Under the pieces are notes generated by a model, which worked only from the letters and a program-made list of their open reading frames with translations, was not told the origin of the DNA and did no database searches. From Sideroxydans sp. (GTDB lineage Bacteria > Pseudomonadota > Gammaproteobacteria > Burkholderiales > Gallionellaceae), in NCBI GenBank assembly GCA_028707175.1, contig JAQTUV010000001.1, positions 1 to 64,000 on the forward strand: a stretch of 64,000 bases of DNA, given 5' to 3'. Numbering within the stretch: position 1 is the stretch's first letter; each line of letters opens with the position of its first letter. This document shows, in pieces, positions 29,592 through 37,466 of this stretch. The translations under genes were made by a program, and so were the position numbers.

Positions 29592-29638
29592 GGGGGATGT
29601 AGATAGCTGTGATGCTAGAAATATGTTTCCATAAGAGC

Positions 29639-29644
29639 TACAAT
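29639..29644 (+). promoter_or_regulatory. Possible -10 box for the MNT-HEPN pair
   Basis: TACAAT 23 bp before the ATG, within a GTTTCC..GGAAAC inverted repeat (about 29625-29661). The -35 region is poor. It would allow the pair to be expressed separately from rfbB. Confidence 0.3.
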
Positions 29645-29666
29645 TGAAGCTAAAAAGGAAACCAAT

Positions 29667-30257
29667 ATGCTAGCTTCATTGATCTTTAGTGAATATAGAA
29701 GGCGGGTTTTGGGCTTGCTACTGTTGCATCCTGAGCGTTCTTACCATGTCCGAGAGTTGGCCCGTTTAACGGGTTCTTCTGCGGGTACTTTGCACAAAGA
29801 GCTTTCCAAGTTGATGCAAGGTGGGGTGCTAAATAGGCAGGAGGTAGGCAATCAGGTTCACTACAGCGCAAATAGAGATTGTCCTATCTTTACAGAGTTG
29901 GCCAGCATCCTACGCAAGACTTCTGGTTTGGCAGATGTGTTGTCTGAAGCGCTGAGCAGTGTGGTGGGGCAGATCGATGTCGCATTCGTGTTTGGTTCGG
30001 TGGCGCGTGGCGAACAAAATTCAAACAGTGATGTGGATGTGATGGTGGTGGGTGAGGTTGGTTTTTCTGAGGTGATACAAGCGTTGTATCCTGCTCAATC
30101 CATTTTGCAGCGAGAGATCAATCCGGTTGTGTATTCACGTGCGGAGTTTAAACGCAGGGTGAATGCCCAAGAGTCATTCATTGTGGAAGTGTTAAGCAAG
30201 CCTATGTTGATCGTGGTGGGTGTCGAGAATGACATTAGAAAACTTACTCAAGATTGA
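29667..30257 (+). CDS. Winged-helix protein with MNT-type nucleotidyltransferase domain
   Basis: 196 residues. The first ~75 form an ArsR-like winged helix (HVRELARLTGSSAGTLHKELSKLMQGG). Residues 105-190 are a minimal nucleotidyltransferase: FGSVARGEQNSNSDVDVMVV with G110-S111 and the metal-binding D122 and D124. In MNT-HEPN systems the MNT protein AMPylates and neutralises the HEPN ribonuclease. A good AAGGA site precedes the ATG. It overlaps the next gene by about 29 bp. The fused DNA-binding domain suggests autoregulation. Confidence 0.85.
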   Translation: MLASLIFSEYRRRVLGLLLLHPERSYHVRELARLTGSSAGTLHKELSKLMQGGVLNRQEVGNQVHYSANRDCPIFTELASILRKTSGLADVLSEALSSVVGQIDVAFVFGSVARGEQNSNSDVDVMVVGEVGFSEVIQALYPAQSILQREINPVVYSRAEFKRRVNAQESFIVEVLSKPMLIVVGVENDIRKLTQD

Positions 30258-30669
30258 TCGTTTACAACAGCACGTTGCTTCGCGTGAGGCGGTGCAGCGT
30301 TTGTTGCAAGCGGCTGAGCGCAATCTGGCAGATGCGCGTGTCGCAGGGGTGAGTGGTGAGACGAGATTTGATGCAGCTTATAAATGCATCATGCAGTGTG
30401 CGATGGTGGCGCTGTGGGCGAATGGTTTTAGGACTTCGACTAGTCAGCCGGGGCATCACCAAACGGCGATCCAGTCATTGCCGCATAGCATCGGGCTAGA
30501 GCAAGGTGTAGTGATCGTATTAGATGCGTTGCGCAAGCAACGCAATGTGAATGATTACGAGGGCGATCCCATCAGTGATCAGGCAGTTGCAGAGAGCATC
30601 AAGCAAGCCGAGTCTTTGTATCAGGTGGTGCGCACATGGCTGATGGCTAACCGTGCGGATCTTGGATAA
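30229..30669 (+). CDS. HEPN-like protein, partner of the MNT protein
   Basis: 146 residues, mainly alpha-helical. Helix-rich segments ERNLADARVAGVSGETRFDAAYKCIMQCAMVAL and a later RKQRNVNDYEG resemble HEPN domains; the motif R105-N-x-x-D-Y110 stands where Rx4-6H ribonucleases have their catalytic pair, so the His is missing or replaced. It may be a non-canonical HEPN toxin or an inactive partner. The ATG at 30229 was preferred over a GTG at 30220. It overlaps the MNT gene and ends 25 bp before rfbA. Confidence 0.65.
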   Translation: MTLENLLKIDRLQQHVASREAVQRLLQAAERNLADARVAGVSGETRFDAAYKCIMQCAMVALWANGFRTSTSQPGHHQTAIQSLPHSIGLEQGVVIVLDALRKQRNVNDYEGDPISDQAVAESIKQAESLYQVVRTWLMANRADLG

Positions 30670-30694
30670 GTGAATTTAAACTAGGAGCTTCAAT

Positions 30695-31567
30695 ATGAAA
30701 GGCATCATTCTCGCGGGTGGCTCCGGCACGCGTTTGTACCCAGTGACTTTGCCAGTGTCCAAGCAACTGTTGCCCATCTACGACAAGCCGATGATCTATT
30801 ACCCGCTGTCCACGCTGATGCTGGCGGGGATTCGCGACATCCTCATCATCTCTACCCCGCAAGACACGCCTCGTTTTGAGCAGTTGTTGGGGGATGGTAA
30901 GCAGTGGGGTATCAATCTCACTTACGCGATTCAACCTTCGCCAGATGGCTTGGCGCAGGCGTTCATCATCGGTGAGCAATTCATTGGTGGCGATAGTTGC
31001 GCGCTGGTGTTGGGTGACAATATTTTCTACGGTGCGGACTTGCAGGCTAAGTTACTTGCGGCAGCGGCTAAGCCCGAAGGCGGGACGGTGTTCGCATATC
31101 GTGTGACCGATCCAGAGCGTTACGGCGTGGTGGATTTTGATGACAAGGGCCATGCCTTGAGCATCGAAGAAAAGCCCAAACAGCCGAAGTCGAATTACGC
31201 GGTGACTGGCTTGTATTTCTACGACAACAGCGTGGTTGAGATTGCTAAGACGATCAAGCCATCGCATCGCGGTGAGCTTGAGATCACCACCGTCAATCAA
31301 ATGTACCTAGAGCAAGGCAAGCTGGATGTTCAGGTGATGGGGCGCGGCAGTGCGTGGTTGGATACGGGCACGCATGATTCCTTGTTGGAAGCGTCGATGT
31401 TCATTCAAACTTTGGAAAAGCGCCAAGGGCTGAAGATCGCTTGCCCAGAGGAAATCTCTTATCGCAAGGGGTACATCACGGCTGAGCAAGTGGAGCAATT
31501 AGCGCAACCATTGGCGAAGAATTCCTATGGGCAATATCTGCTCGCTATCCTAAAAGAGAAGTTCTGA
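30695..31567 (+). CDS. rfbA: Glucose-1-phosphate thymidylyltransferase
   Basis: Makes dTDP-glucose from dTTP and glucose 1-phosphate, the first step of dTDP-rhamnose synthesis. 290 residues with [64 protein letters not shown] and a C-terminal GQYLLAIL typical of RmlA. AGGAGC lies upstream of the ATG. One base separates it from rfbC. Confidence 0.97.
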   Translation: MKGIILAGGSGTRLYPVTLPVSKQLLPIYDKPMIYYPLSTLMLAGIRDILIISTPQDTPRFEQLLGDGKQWGINLTYAIQPSPDGLAQAFIIGEQFIGGDSCALVLGDNIFYGADLQAKLLAAAAKPEGGTVFAYRVTDPERYGVVDFDDKGHALSIEEKPKQPKSNYAVTGLYFYDNSVVEIAKTIKPSHRGELEITTVNQMYLEQGKLDVQVMGRGSAWLDTGTHDSLLEASMFIQTLEKRQGLKIACPEEISYRKGYITAEQVEQLAQPLAKNSYGQYLLAILKEKF

Positions 31568-31568
31568 T

Positions 31569-32117
31569 ATGCAAGCGATTCCAACGGCAATACCTGATGT
31601 GTTAATCATCGAGCCGAAAGTGTTTGGTGATGCGCGCGGGTTTTTTTACGAGAGCTTTAATGCTAAGCGTTTTGCAGAAGCAACGGGGGTGACCTTGCCC
31701 TTTGTGCAAGATAATCATTCTCGTTCGGCGCGAAATGTATTGCGTGGGCTGCATTATCAAATTCAACACCCGCAAGGTAAGTTGGTGCGCGCTACGGTGG
31801 GTGAAGTGTTGGATGTGGTGGTGGACATCCGCAAGAACTCTCCTACCTTTGGGCAACATGTGTCGGTGTTGTTGAGCGCGGACAACAAACGTATGTTGTG
31901 GATTCCGCCCGGCTTTGCGCATGGCTTTGTGGTGCTGAGCGAAGTGGCCGAGTTTCTTTACAAAACCACAGACTATTGGGCGCCAGAATTTGAGCGCTCT
32001 TTGTTGTGGAACGATCCGGCATTGGGTATCGATTGGCAGTTGAATGGCGCAACGCCGTTGCTTGCGGCTAAAGATCAAGCGGGTAAGCCGCTGGCCGAAG
32101 CTGAGGTGTTCGCATGA
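31569..32117 (+). CDS. rfbC: dTDP-4-dehydrorhamnose 3,5-epimerase
   Basis: Third step of the dTDP-rhamnose route. 182 residues forming a cupin: PKVFGDARGFFYESFN, QDNHSRSARNVLRGLHYQ with the catalytic His, GKLVRATVGEVLDVVVDIR, and IPPGFAHGFVVLSE. Normal length and complete motifs. Overlaps rfbD by four bases (ATGA). Confidence 0.97.
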   Translation: MQAIPTAIPDVLIIEPKVFGDARGFFYESFNAKRFAEATGVTLPFVQDNHSRSARNVLRGLHYQIQHPQGKLVRATVGEVLDVVVDIRKNSPTFGQHVSVLLSADNKRMLWIPPGFAHGFVVLSEVAEFLYKTTDYWAPEFERSLLWNDPALGIDWQLNGATPLLAAKDQAGKPLAEAEVFA

Positions 32118-33001
32118 AGCGCATTCTCGTCACCGGTAAGAACGGGCAAGTGGGGTGGGAGTTGCAGCGTGCGCTGGCACCGATGGGGCAAATCTTTGCG
32201 CTGGATGTTGAGGAGATGGACTTGTCCAATCCAGATTCTATTCGCAATAAAGTGCGTGAAATCGCACCGCACATCATTGTTAACCCAGCCGCGCACACCG
32301 CAGTGGATAAGGCCGAATCTGAACCAGAGTTGGCAATGGCCATCAACGGCATCGCGCCGGGCGTGTTTGCTGAAGAGGCGAAGAAGTTGGATGCGCTGCT
32401 AATCCATTATTCGACTGACTACGTGTTTGACGGCACTAAGGCTGCGGCGTATGTGGAAACCGACACACCCAATCCGCAAAGTGTGTACGGCAAGTCCAAG
32501 CTGGCTGGCGAGCAAGCGATTGTTGCCTCAGGATGCAAACACGTCATTCTGCGTACAAGCTGGGTGTATGGCGTGCATGGCGCGAACTTCATCAAGACTA
32601 TTTTGAGGTTGGCGAAAGAGCGTGATGAGTTGCGCATTGTTGCCGATCAATTTGGTGCGCCAACATGGGCAAGATTGTTGGCCACTTCTACGGCGCAAGT
32701 TATTGCGGGTTTTTCAGCCGAAAAATCGGGCGTGTATCACCTGACACCACATGGCCGCACGAGTTGGCACGGCTTCGCGCAAGAGATCGTGCGTTTGGCA
32801 AAGCAATATGATGAGGTGCTAAAAGATAAGCCACTCGTCATTCATCCCATCGCCACACACGAATACCCCGTGCCCGCGAAACGTCCCGCTAACTCATCGT
32901 TGGATACGGCGAAATTCGAAACCGCTTTTAACGTGACCTTGCCAAATTGGGATAGCGAAGTGGCCGAGTGCATGCGCTTGTTAATGGAAGCGCCGCGTTA
33001 A
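32114..33001 (+). CDS. rfbD: dTDP-4-dehydrorhamnose reductase
   Basis: Final step giving dTDP-L-rhamnose. 295 residues: GKNGQVGWELQRAL, NPAAHTAVDKAE, HYSTDYVFDG (catalytic Thr), VYGKSKLAGEQAI (YxxxK) and RTSWVYG. Last gene of the rfbB-(MNT-HEPN)-rfbA-C-D series. A repeat-filled 500-bp gap follows. Confidence 0.97.
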   Translation: MKRILVTGKNGQVGWELQRALAPMGQIFALDVEEMDLSNPDSIRNKVREIAPHIIVNPAAHTAVDKAESEPELAMAINGIAPGVFAEEAKKLDALLIHYSTDYVFDGTKAAAYVETDTPNPQSVYGKSKLAGEQAIVASGCKHVILRTSWVYGVHGANFIKTILRLAKERDELRIVADQFGAPTWARLLATSTAQVIAGFSAEKSGVYHLTPHGRTSWHGFAQEIVRLAKQYDEVLKDKPLVIHPIATHEYPVPAKRPANSSLDTAKFETAFNVTLPNWDSEVAECMRLLMEAPR

Positions 33002-33002
33002 T

Positions 33003-33345
33003 TTTGTAGATTGCTGTCGGGCTGAAGTCCGACCTACGGGGATGATGTAGGTCGGACTTTAGTCCGACAATCTCTTGGCCGAATTGCCCCCAGATGGCAG
33101 GAACAGGTTTTGTAGGTCGGACTTCAGTCCGACTTGTTGTTGGAAGCGAGATTAATTTCGTAGATTGCAGTCGGGATGAATCCCGACCTTCGGGCTGATG
33201 TGGGTCGAACTTTAGTCTGACAATCTCTTGGCCGAATTGCCCCCAGATGGCAGGAACAGGTTTTGTAGGTCGGACTTCAGTCCGACTTGTTGATGGAAGC
33301 GAGATTAACTTCGTAGATTGCTGTCGGGATGAATCCCGACCTACA
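33003..33345. repeat. Tandem duplication of a 153-bp REP-containing unit
   Basis: Two nearly identical units with a period of 153 bp (for example CAATCTCTTGGCCGAATTGC at 33068 and again at 33221), followed by the first ~40 bp of a third. Each unit contains GTCGG..CCGAC hairpins. The gap 33002-33505 holds only this and the wcaJ-like gene's upstream control region. Confidence 0.85.
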
Positions 33346-33383
33346 GGGGAGTGTGGCCGCCCATCCTGGGGGGTAATATAATT

Positions 33384-33434
33384 AACGGCTTATATGACGA
33401 ATGTGGCTGTATTGCGCTTTTGTATATAGGCCGT
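33384..33434 (+). promoter_or_regulatory. Putative regulatory inverted repeat (shared motif, copy 3)
   Basis: TATATAGGCCGT at 33423-33434 faces an inverted, near-identical AACGGCTTATAT at 33384-33395 (reverse complement ATATAAGCCGTT). It lies just upstream of the predicted -10 box of the priming glycosyltransferase gene, a place suited to an activator. Confidence 0.4.
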
Positions 33435-33465
33435 TTTAACGCTTATCAAATGCGGGGAGGCTCGG

Positions 33466-33471
33466 TACAAT
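33466..33471 (+). promoter_or_regulatory. Possible -10 box of the priming transferase gene
   Basis: TACAAT, preceded by CGG, about 35 bp before the start codon; no clear -35, consistent with an activator-dependent promoter. Confidence 0.35.
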
Positions 33472-33505
33472 CCGACCCCAAGTATCATTTATTTAGGTGG
33501 CTCCG

Positions 33506-34909
33506 TTGATCCGTAATTCGTCCGGCTTACTCAAGCAGAATTCTTCAAGCTTGGAATTGATTCAACGTATGTTGGATGTGGGCGTCATTTTTATCGCCAT
33601 GATTATGGCGGTTGCGTTTCGCCATATCGAGTTGTCCGCCGATTATATGTTGGTGGCGATTTTGTCGGTGTTTGTGTTTGAGGTGTTATCTGCCATTAGG
33701 GGGGTGTACCGTTCTTGGCGGATGGAAACGCTACTTGCTGAAATTTCCAGTGTGGTGGGAGTTTGGGCGATCACTGTGCTTATTTTGCTGATGGTGGGGT
33801 TCGCTTCTAAAACGTCAGCTGAGTTTTCTCGCGTGACGATTTCAACATGGGCGTTGTTGGTGCTTGTGGGGTTGGCTGGATTGCGGGTTTTGTATCGTGC
33901 ATTGCTGCGCGGATTGCGTTCGGAAGGATTGAATACACGTAACGTGGCGTTTGCCGGTTATGGGAAAGCAGCGAAGAAGATGTCGCATCACATCACTACT
34001 CAGCCTTGGATGGGGTTGAAGGTGTTGGGAGTATTTGATGATCGATCATTAGCTCGCTTAGGAACGCAAGAGTTGCCGCTGATGGGTGACCTGAAGGAGA
34101 TGGTAGCCAAGGCGCGTGCCGGCGAGATTGACTTGGTCTATATCGCGCTACCGATGCATGCTGAAAAGCGCATCGTGCAGTTGATTGATGAGTTGGCGGA
34201 TACAACCGCTTCTGTATTTGTGGTGCCGGATATCTTTGTGTTTGAGCTATTCCACGCTAAGTGGTCTACGGTGGGTGAGATGCCGGTGGTGAGTGTGTTC
34301 GATAGCCCCTTTTATGGCATCAATGGAGGGGTCAAGCGCATCGAGGATATTGTTTTTGGTAGTTTGATTTTGTTGATGATTTTGCCGGTGATGCTAGTGA
34401 TCGCCTTGGGAATCAAATTTACCTCGCCGGGTTCGGTGTTGTTTAAGCAACGCCGCTATGGCTTGAAGGGGGAGATCGTCGAAGTGTGGAAATTCCGCAG
34501 CATGACGGTGAGTGATAACGGCGATAAGGTGGTGCAAGCCACCAAGGGGGATGCGCGCATCACGCCGTTTGGTGCGTTCTTGCGACGCACTTCTTTGGAC
34601 GAATTGCCGCAGTTCTTTAACGTGCTGCAGGGGCGTATGTCGATTGTTGGGCCACGCCCTCATGCGGTTGCGCACAACGAGGAGTACCGTAAGTTGCTGC
34701 ATGGTTATATGTTGCGCCATCAAGTTAAGCCCGGCATCACGGGGTGGGCGCAGGTGAATGGGTGGCGCGGCGAGACGGATACTTTGGACAAAATGAAGGG
34801 GCGTTTAGATTGTGATCTGTTCTATGTACGCAACTGGTCGCTCTGGCTAGACGTCAAAATTATTTTTATGACCGTGTTCAAAGGTTTTGTTGGTAAAAAC
34901 GTATATTAA
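33506..34909 (+). CDS. Undecaprenyl-phosphate glucose phosphotransferase (WcaJ/EpsB type)
   Basis: Initiates repeat-unit assembly by moving a hexose 1-phosphate onto undecaprenyl phosphate. About 467 residues: four N-terminal membrane helices, a CoA-binding-like domain (VAFAGYGKAAKKMSHHI), a fifth helix, and the bacterial sugar transferase domain with KQRRYGLKG, VWKFRSM, RRTSLDELPQFFNVLQG and MSIVGPRPHAVAHNEEY. The TTG at 33506 has AGGTG 6 nt upstream; a GTG at 33497 overlaps that site and has none of its own. It is the first gene of the export/assembly half of the locus. Confidence 0.93.
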   Translation: MIRNSSGLLKQNSSSLELIQRMLDVGVIFIAMIMAVAFRHIELSADYMLVAILSVFVFEVLSAIRGVYRSWRMETLLAEISSVVGVWAITVLILLMVGFASKTSAEFSRVTISTWALLVLVGLAGLRVLYRALLRGLRSEGLNTRNVAFAGYGKAAKKMSHHITTQPWMGLKVLGVFDDRSLARLGTQELPLMGDLKEMVAKARAGEIDLVYIALPMHAEKRIVQLIDELADTTASVFVVPDIFVFELFHAKWSTVGEMPVVSVFDSPFYGINGGVKRIEDIVFGSLILLMILPVMLVIALGIKFTSPGSVLFKQRRYGLKGEIVEVWKFRSMTVSDNGDKVVQATKGDARITPFGAFLRRTSLDELPQFFNVLQGRMSIVGPRPHAVAHNEEYRKLLHGYMLRHQVKPGITGWAQVNGWRGETDTLDKMKGRLDCDLFYVRNWSLWLDVKIIFMTVFKGFVGKNVY

Positions 34910-34993
34910 GCGCGTGAGTTACGGAACTTTTATTAAAAAGCCTGTCGAATAAAGGGCTTGAGTAAAACTGGGGAGTTTAAAAGGGCGGGGGTC

Positions 34994-35002
34994 TGGTATA
35001 AT
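34994..35002 (+). promoter_or_regulatory. Extended -10 promoter for the Ala-rich secreted protein
   Basis: TGGTATAAT, a perfect extended -10 (TGn-TATAAT). The transcript would start near 35009, about 49 nt before the next gene. Confidence 0.7.
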
Positions 35003-35057
35003 TCGTTCAGAAGTTTTTATTTTGTAATTTTTTATTGATATTTTTTGGAGGTTTAAA

Positions 35058-35531
35058 ATGGTTAAGACAAGTAAAGTAAGTGCCTTGGTTTTGGCGTTAG
35101 TGTTGGCTTCGGCTTCTGGTTTGGCAAGTGCTGCATTTAAGCCAAACATGACTGCAGCCCAAGTTAAAGCAGAAGTTGCTGAGCAAGTTAAGAACAAAAA
35201 GAGTCTGGCAGATATCGCTGCTGAAGCTAAAGAAGCGGGCGTTCCTGCTGCTGATTTGACAACTGCGTTGATCGAAGCTGGCCAACCAGCCACTTCTGTT
35301 GCAGCAGCTGTTGCTGCGGCAAATCCGAAAGAAGCGGCTGCTGTGAAAAGTGCTGCAATTGCTGCCGCACCTGCTGGCGAAAGAGATGCAATTCAACAAG
35401 CTTTGATTACTACGCCTGGTGTTAACCCGGGTGATGTGGCCGGTGCTACTGCTGCTCAAGCTCCTGTTGCTCCACAACTCTCTATTCCAAATACACCTGC
35501 TGTTTCTGGCGGCGGCGTGAGCAAGTCGTAA
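35058..35531 (+). CDS. Small secreted Ala-rich protein of unknown function
   Basis: 157 residues; I do not recognise a family. Residues 1-25 form a Sec signal peptide (VLALVLASASGLASA, cleavage before AF). The mature part is about one-third alanine, with helical segments (AAQVKAEVAEQVKNKKSLAD, then Ala/Val-rich helices) and a Pro/Gly-rich tail. No cysteine or membrane anchor. A strong binding site (TTGGAGG) and a perfect extended -10 promoter suggest high expression, and a terminator follows at 35545. Its position between the priming transferase and the EpsL-like gene suggests a periplasmic or extracellular role in the exopolysaccharide system. Confidence 0.8.
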   Translation: MVKTSKVSALVLALVLASASGLASAAFKPNMTAAQVKAEVAEQVKNKKSLADIAAEAKEAGVPAADLTTALIEAGQPATSVAAAVAAANPKEAAAVKSAAIAAAPAGERDAIQQALITTPGVNPGDVAGATAAQAPVAPQLSIPNTPAVSGGGVSKS

Positions 35532-35544
35532 TCGCACTTTGAAT

Positions 35545-35580
35545 AAGCGCGGCGCCGGTGGTTTCGGTTCCGCGCTTTTT
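35545..35580 (+). terminator. Rho-independent terminator
   Basis: Stem AAGCGCGG/CCGCGCTT (35545-35552 with 35570-35577) followed by a T-run. Ends the transcript of the Ala-rich protein gene. Confidence 0.85.
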
Positions 35581-35673
35581 CACTTTAAGTGTTTGCGTTT
35601 TAATGAGGTTGATTGGGCAGAGGGGGTCATTCTCTCGGTCGGCTGGAAATAATTTATTGGAGTAGCTCTGAAA

Positions 35674-36840
35674 ATGAAAAAAACATTATTAGTTTTATCG
35701 GGTTTGGCCGTTTGTGGCGCAGCCAATGCGGCTGAAGAGTCATCTGTGCCGTCTTTCCGTTTGGGTGGTATTTCCGTTTTCCCAGGTTTGGGCGCTGAGT
35801 TGAAGAGCGATAGCAATATCACTCGTTCCGCTACCGCAACCTCTTCCATGATCTCGGTTGTTAGTCCTTCTGTTGTGCTGAAAGCGGACAAAGAAGCGCT
35901 GACAACTTCAGTTGCTTACTTGGCGGATGTGGCTAGTTACACAAAGGACATCGCAGACAACTATCTCGATCAAAAATTATTGGGTCAGATCGATTACGAA
36001 TTGTCTTCGCGTTCTGCTTTGAAGATCACACCAAACTTCATGAAGGGTCACGATCCTCGCGGCTCTACTTTCGGCGCAGCAACAGCCGTGCCTAATACGT
36101 GGTCTAACTCTGGTTTGGGTGGTTCTTGGACATACGGTGCTGAAGAGGCGCGTGTCCGTACAATCTTGGACCTGGGCTACAACTCACGTACCTATGACAA
36201 CAATCGTTCTATCACTACAGCATATGACAGCACATTGACATCAGTTGGCGGTACAGTGTACTTCCGCGTGATGCCAGCGACTTCTTTGTTGTTGAATGCT
36301 AAGCGTACTGGCATCAATTACAAAGACAGTGCTTCATTGTTGGATGGTAGCGAACAACGTTTCATGACCGGTTTGAAGTGGGATGCGACTGCACAAACCA
36401 CTGGCGAAATCAAAGTGGGTCAGTTGCAAAAGAAATATGACTCGTCAACTTTGACTTCATACACGGGCGCAATTTGGGAAGGTGTTGTGCGTTGGTCTCC
36501 TGTCTCTTATGTGAATGTTGATGTGTTCGCAACACGTAGCCCGGTTGAAACGACTTTGGCAGGTTCTAAGGCGATCAATATCGGCAATACTGGCATGAAT
36601 GTGGCGTATGACTTGAATGATCGCGTTAAGCTGAGCTTGAGTGGTTCACAAGTTAAGGAAGACTTCATCGGCCTGTCCCGTGTTGACACGACGAACAACT
36701 ATGGTTTGACAGCGGATTACAAAATCCGTAATTGGTTGATCGGTTCTGCTGGCTACACGAATGCTGCGAAGACTTCTCCAAACGGCATCGCTGACTACAA
36801 GCGTGGTATCTTTGCTGTAGGCGTTCGCTCTGCTCTGTAA
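35674..36840 (+). CDS. Outer-membrane beta-barrel protein, EpsL-like
   Basis: 388 residues with a signal peptide (LLVLSGLAVCGAANA) and a mature region of alternating beta-strands: GISVFPGLGAELKSDSNITRS, VVSPSVVLKAD, LDLGYNSRTYDNN, ending in YKRGIFAVGVRSAL. This resembles the EpsL-type barrel found with exopolysaccharide loci of Betaproteobacteria (BBP2-like). It probably forms the outer-membrane secretion or anchoring channel alongside Wza. The assignment to EpsL is from pattern and context. Confidence 0.75.
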   Translation: MKKTLLVLSGLAVCGAANAAEESSVPSFRLGGISVFPGLGAELKSDSNITRSATATSSMISVVSPSVVLKADKEALTTSVAYLADVASYTKDIADNYLDQKLLGQIDYELSSRSALKITPNFMKGHDPRGSTFGAATAVPNTWSNSGLGGSWTYGAEEARVRTILDLGYNSRTYDNNRSITTAYDSTLTSVGGTVYFRVMPATSLLLNAKRTGINYKDSASLLDGSEQRFMTGLKWDATAQTTGEIKVGQLQKKYDSSTLTSYTGAIWEGVVRWSPVSYVNVDVFATRSPVETTLAGSKAINIGNTGMNVAYDLNDRVKLSLSGSQVKEDFIGLSRVDTTNNYGLTADYKIRNWLIGSAGYTNAAKTSPNGIADYKRGIFAVGVRSAL

Positions 36841-36862
36841 TTAAGTATTTCGTTGTAATGGG

Positions 36863-36897
36863 AGAGGTGATCGGTCGCAAGCTGGTCGCCTCTTTTT
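36863..36897 (+). terminator. Possible attenuator between the EpsL-like gene and wza
   Basis: AGAGGTGA (36863-36870) can pair with TCGCCTCT (36886-36893; one G-U), followed by a T-run. The loop is long (15 nt). It may reduce read-through into wza-wzc. Confidence 0.5.
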
Positions 36898-36935
36898 GCA
36901 AGTTGCTTCATATTTTTAATTTCGAGTCGGATCTT

Positions 36936-37466
36936 ATGCCACTTCGTTCCCTGTTTTTGCTAGCTTGTTTGTTATGCGCTCCTTTTGCTTTTGCAGAAAG
37001 TGAAATGTCGAACTATCGGCTGGGTGCGGGCGATACGATTGGGGTGGGGGTGTATGACGAGAAAGAGTTGAGTGTTGAGAAAGTGCGCTTAACAGATGCG
37101 GGAACGGTGTCCGTTCCGATGTTGGGTGAAGTGAGAGCGGCGGGGTTGACCCTCTCTGAGTTGGAAGCGCAATTGACCAATGATTTTAAAAAATACCTCG
37201 TCAGCCCTCGGGTGACGGTGTTTATGCAGCAGTATCGCGATTTCTTTGTGAATGGGCAGGTTTATAAGCCCGGTAATTTCCCCTTCCAGCCTGGATTGAC
37301 TGTGCGTAAAGCCGTGGCGATAGCGGGCGGGTTCAAAGACCGTGCTTCACAAGGCCATGTGGCTATCATTCGTGAGCGCGACGAAACACACACACCGCTG
37401 AAGGCGGATCTTGGTATGCCAGTTATGCCTGGCGACATCATCACTGTTGAAGAAAGCTTTTTCTAA
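36936..37466 (+). CDS. Polysaccharide export protein, Wza-like
   Basis: 176 residues from the ATG at 36936, which gives a signal peptide (MPLRSLFLLACLLCAPFAFA). The poly-export domain starts YRLGAGDTIGVGVYDEKELSVEKVRLTDAGTV, followed by one SLBB-like domain (FFVNGQVYKPGNFPFQPGLTVRKAVAIAGGF). Much shorter than E. coli Wza (about 380 residues): it has no C-terminal membrane helix, so the EpsL-like barrel may provide the outer-membrane part. No lipobox was seen. It is translationally linked to wzc (stop and start overlap). Confidence 0.9.
   Translation: MPLRSLFLLACLLCAPFAFAESEMSNYRLGAGDTIGVGVYDEKELSVEKVRLTDAGTVSVPMLGEVRAAGLTLSELEAQLTNDFKKYLVSPRVTVFMQQYRDFFVNGQVYKPGNFPFQPGLTVRKAVAIAGGFKDRASQGHVAIIRERDETHTPLKADLGMPVMPGDIITVEESFF

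Noticed and set aside
33402-33416. Sigma-54-like sequence TGGCTGTATTGC upstream of the priming transferase
   Set aside because: The GG-GC spacing is 7 instead of the required 10, so it does not fit a -24/-12 promoter.
33497-33499. GTG at 33497 as start of the priming transferase
   Set aside because: It lies within the AGGTG binding site that suits the TTG at 33506 and has no site of its own; still possible.
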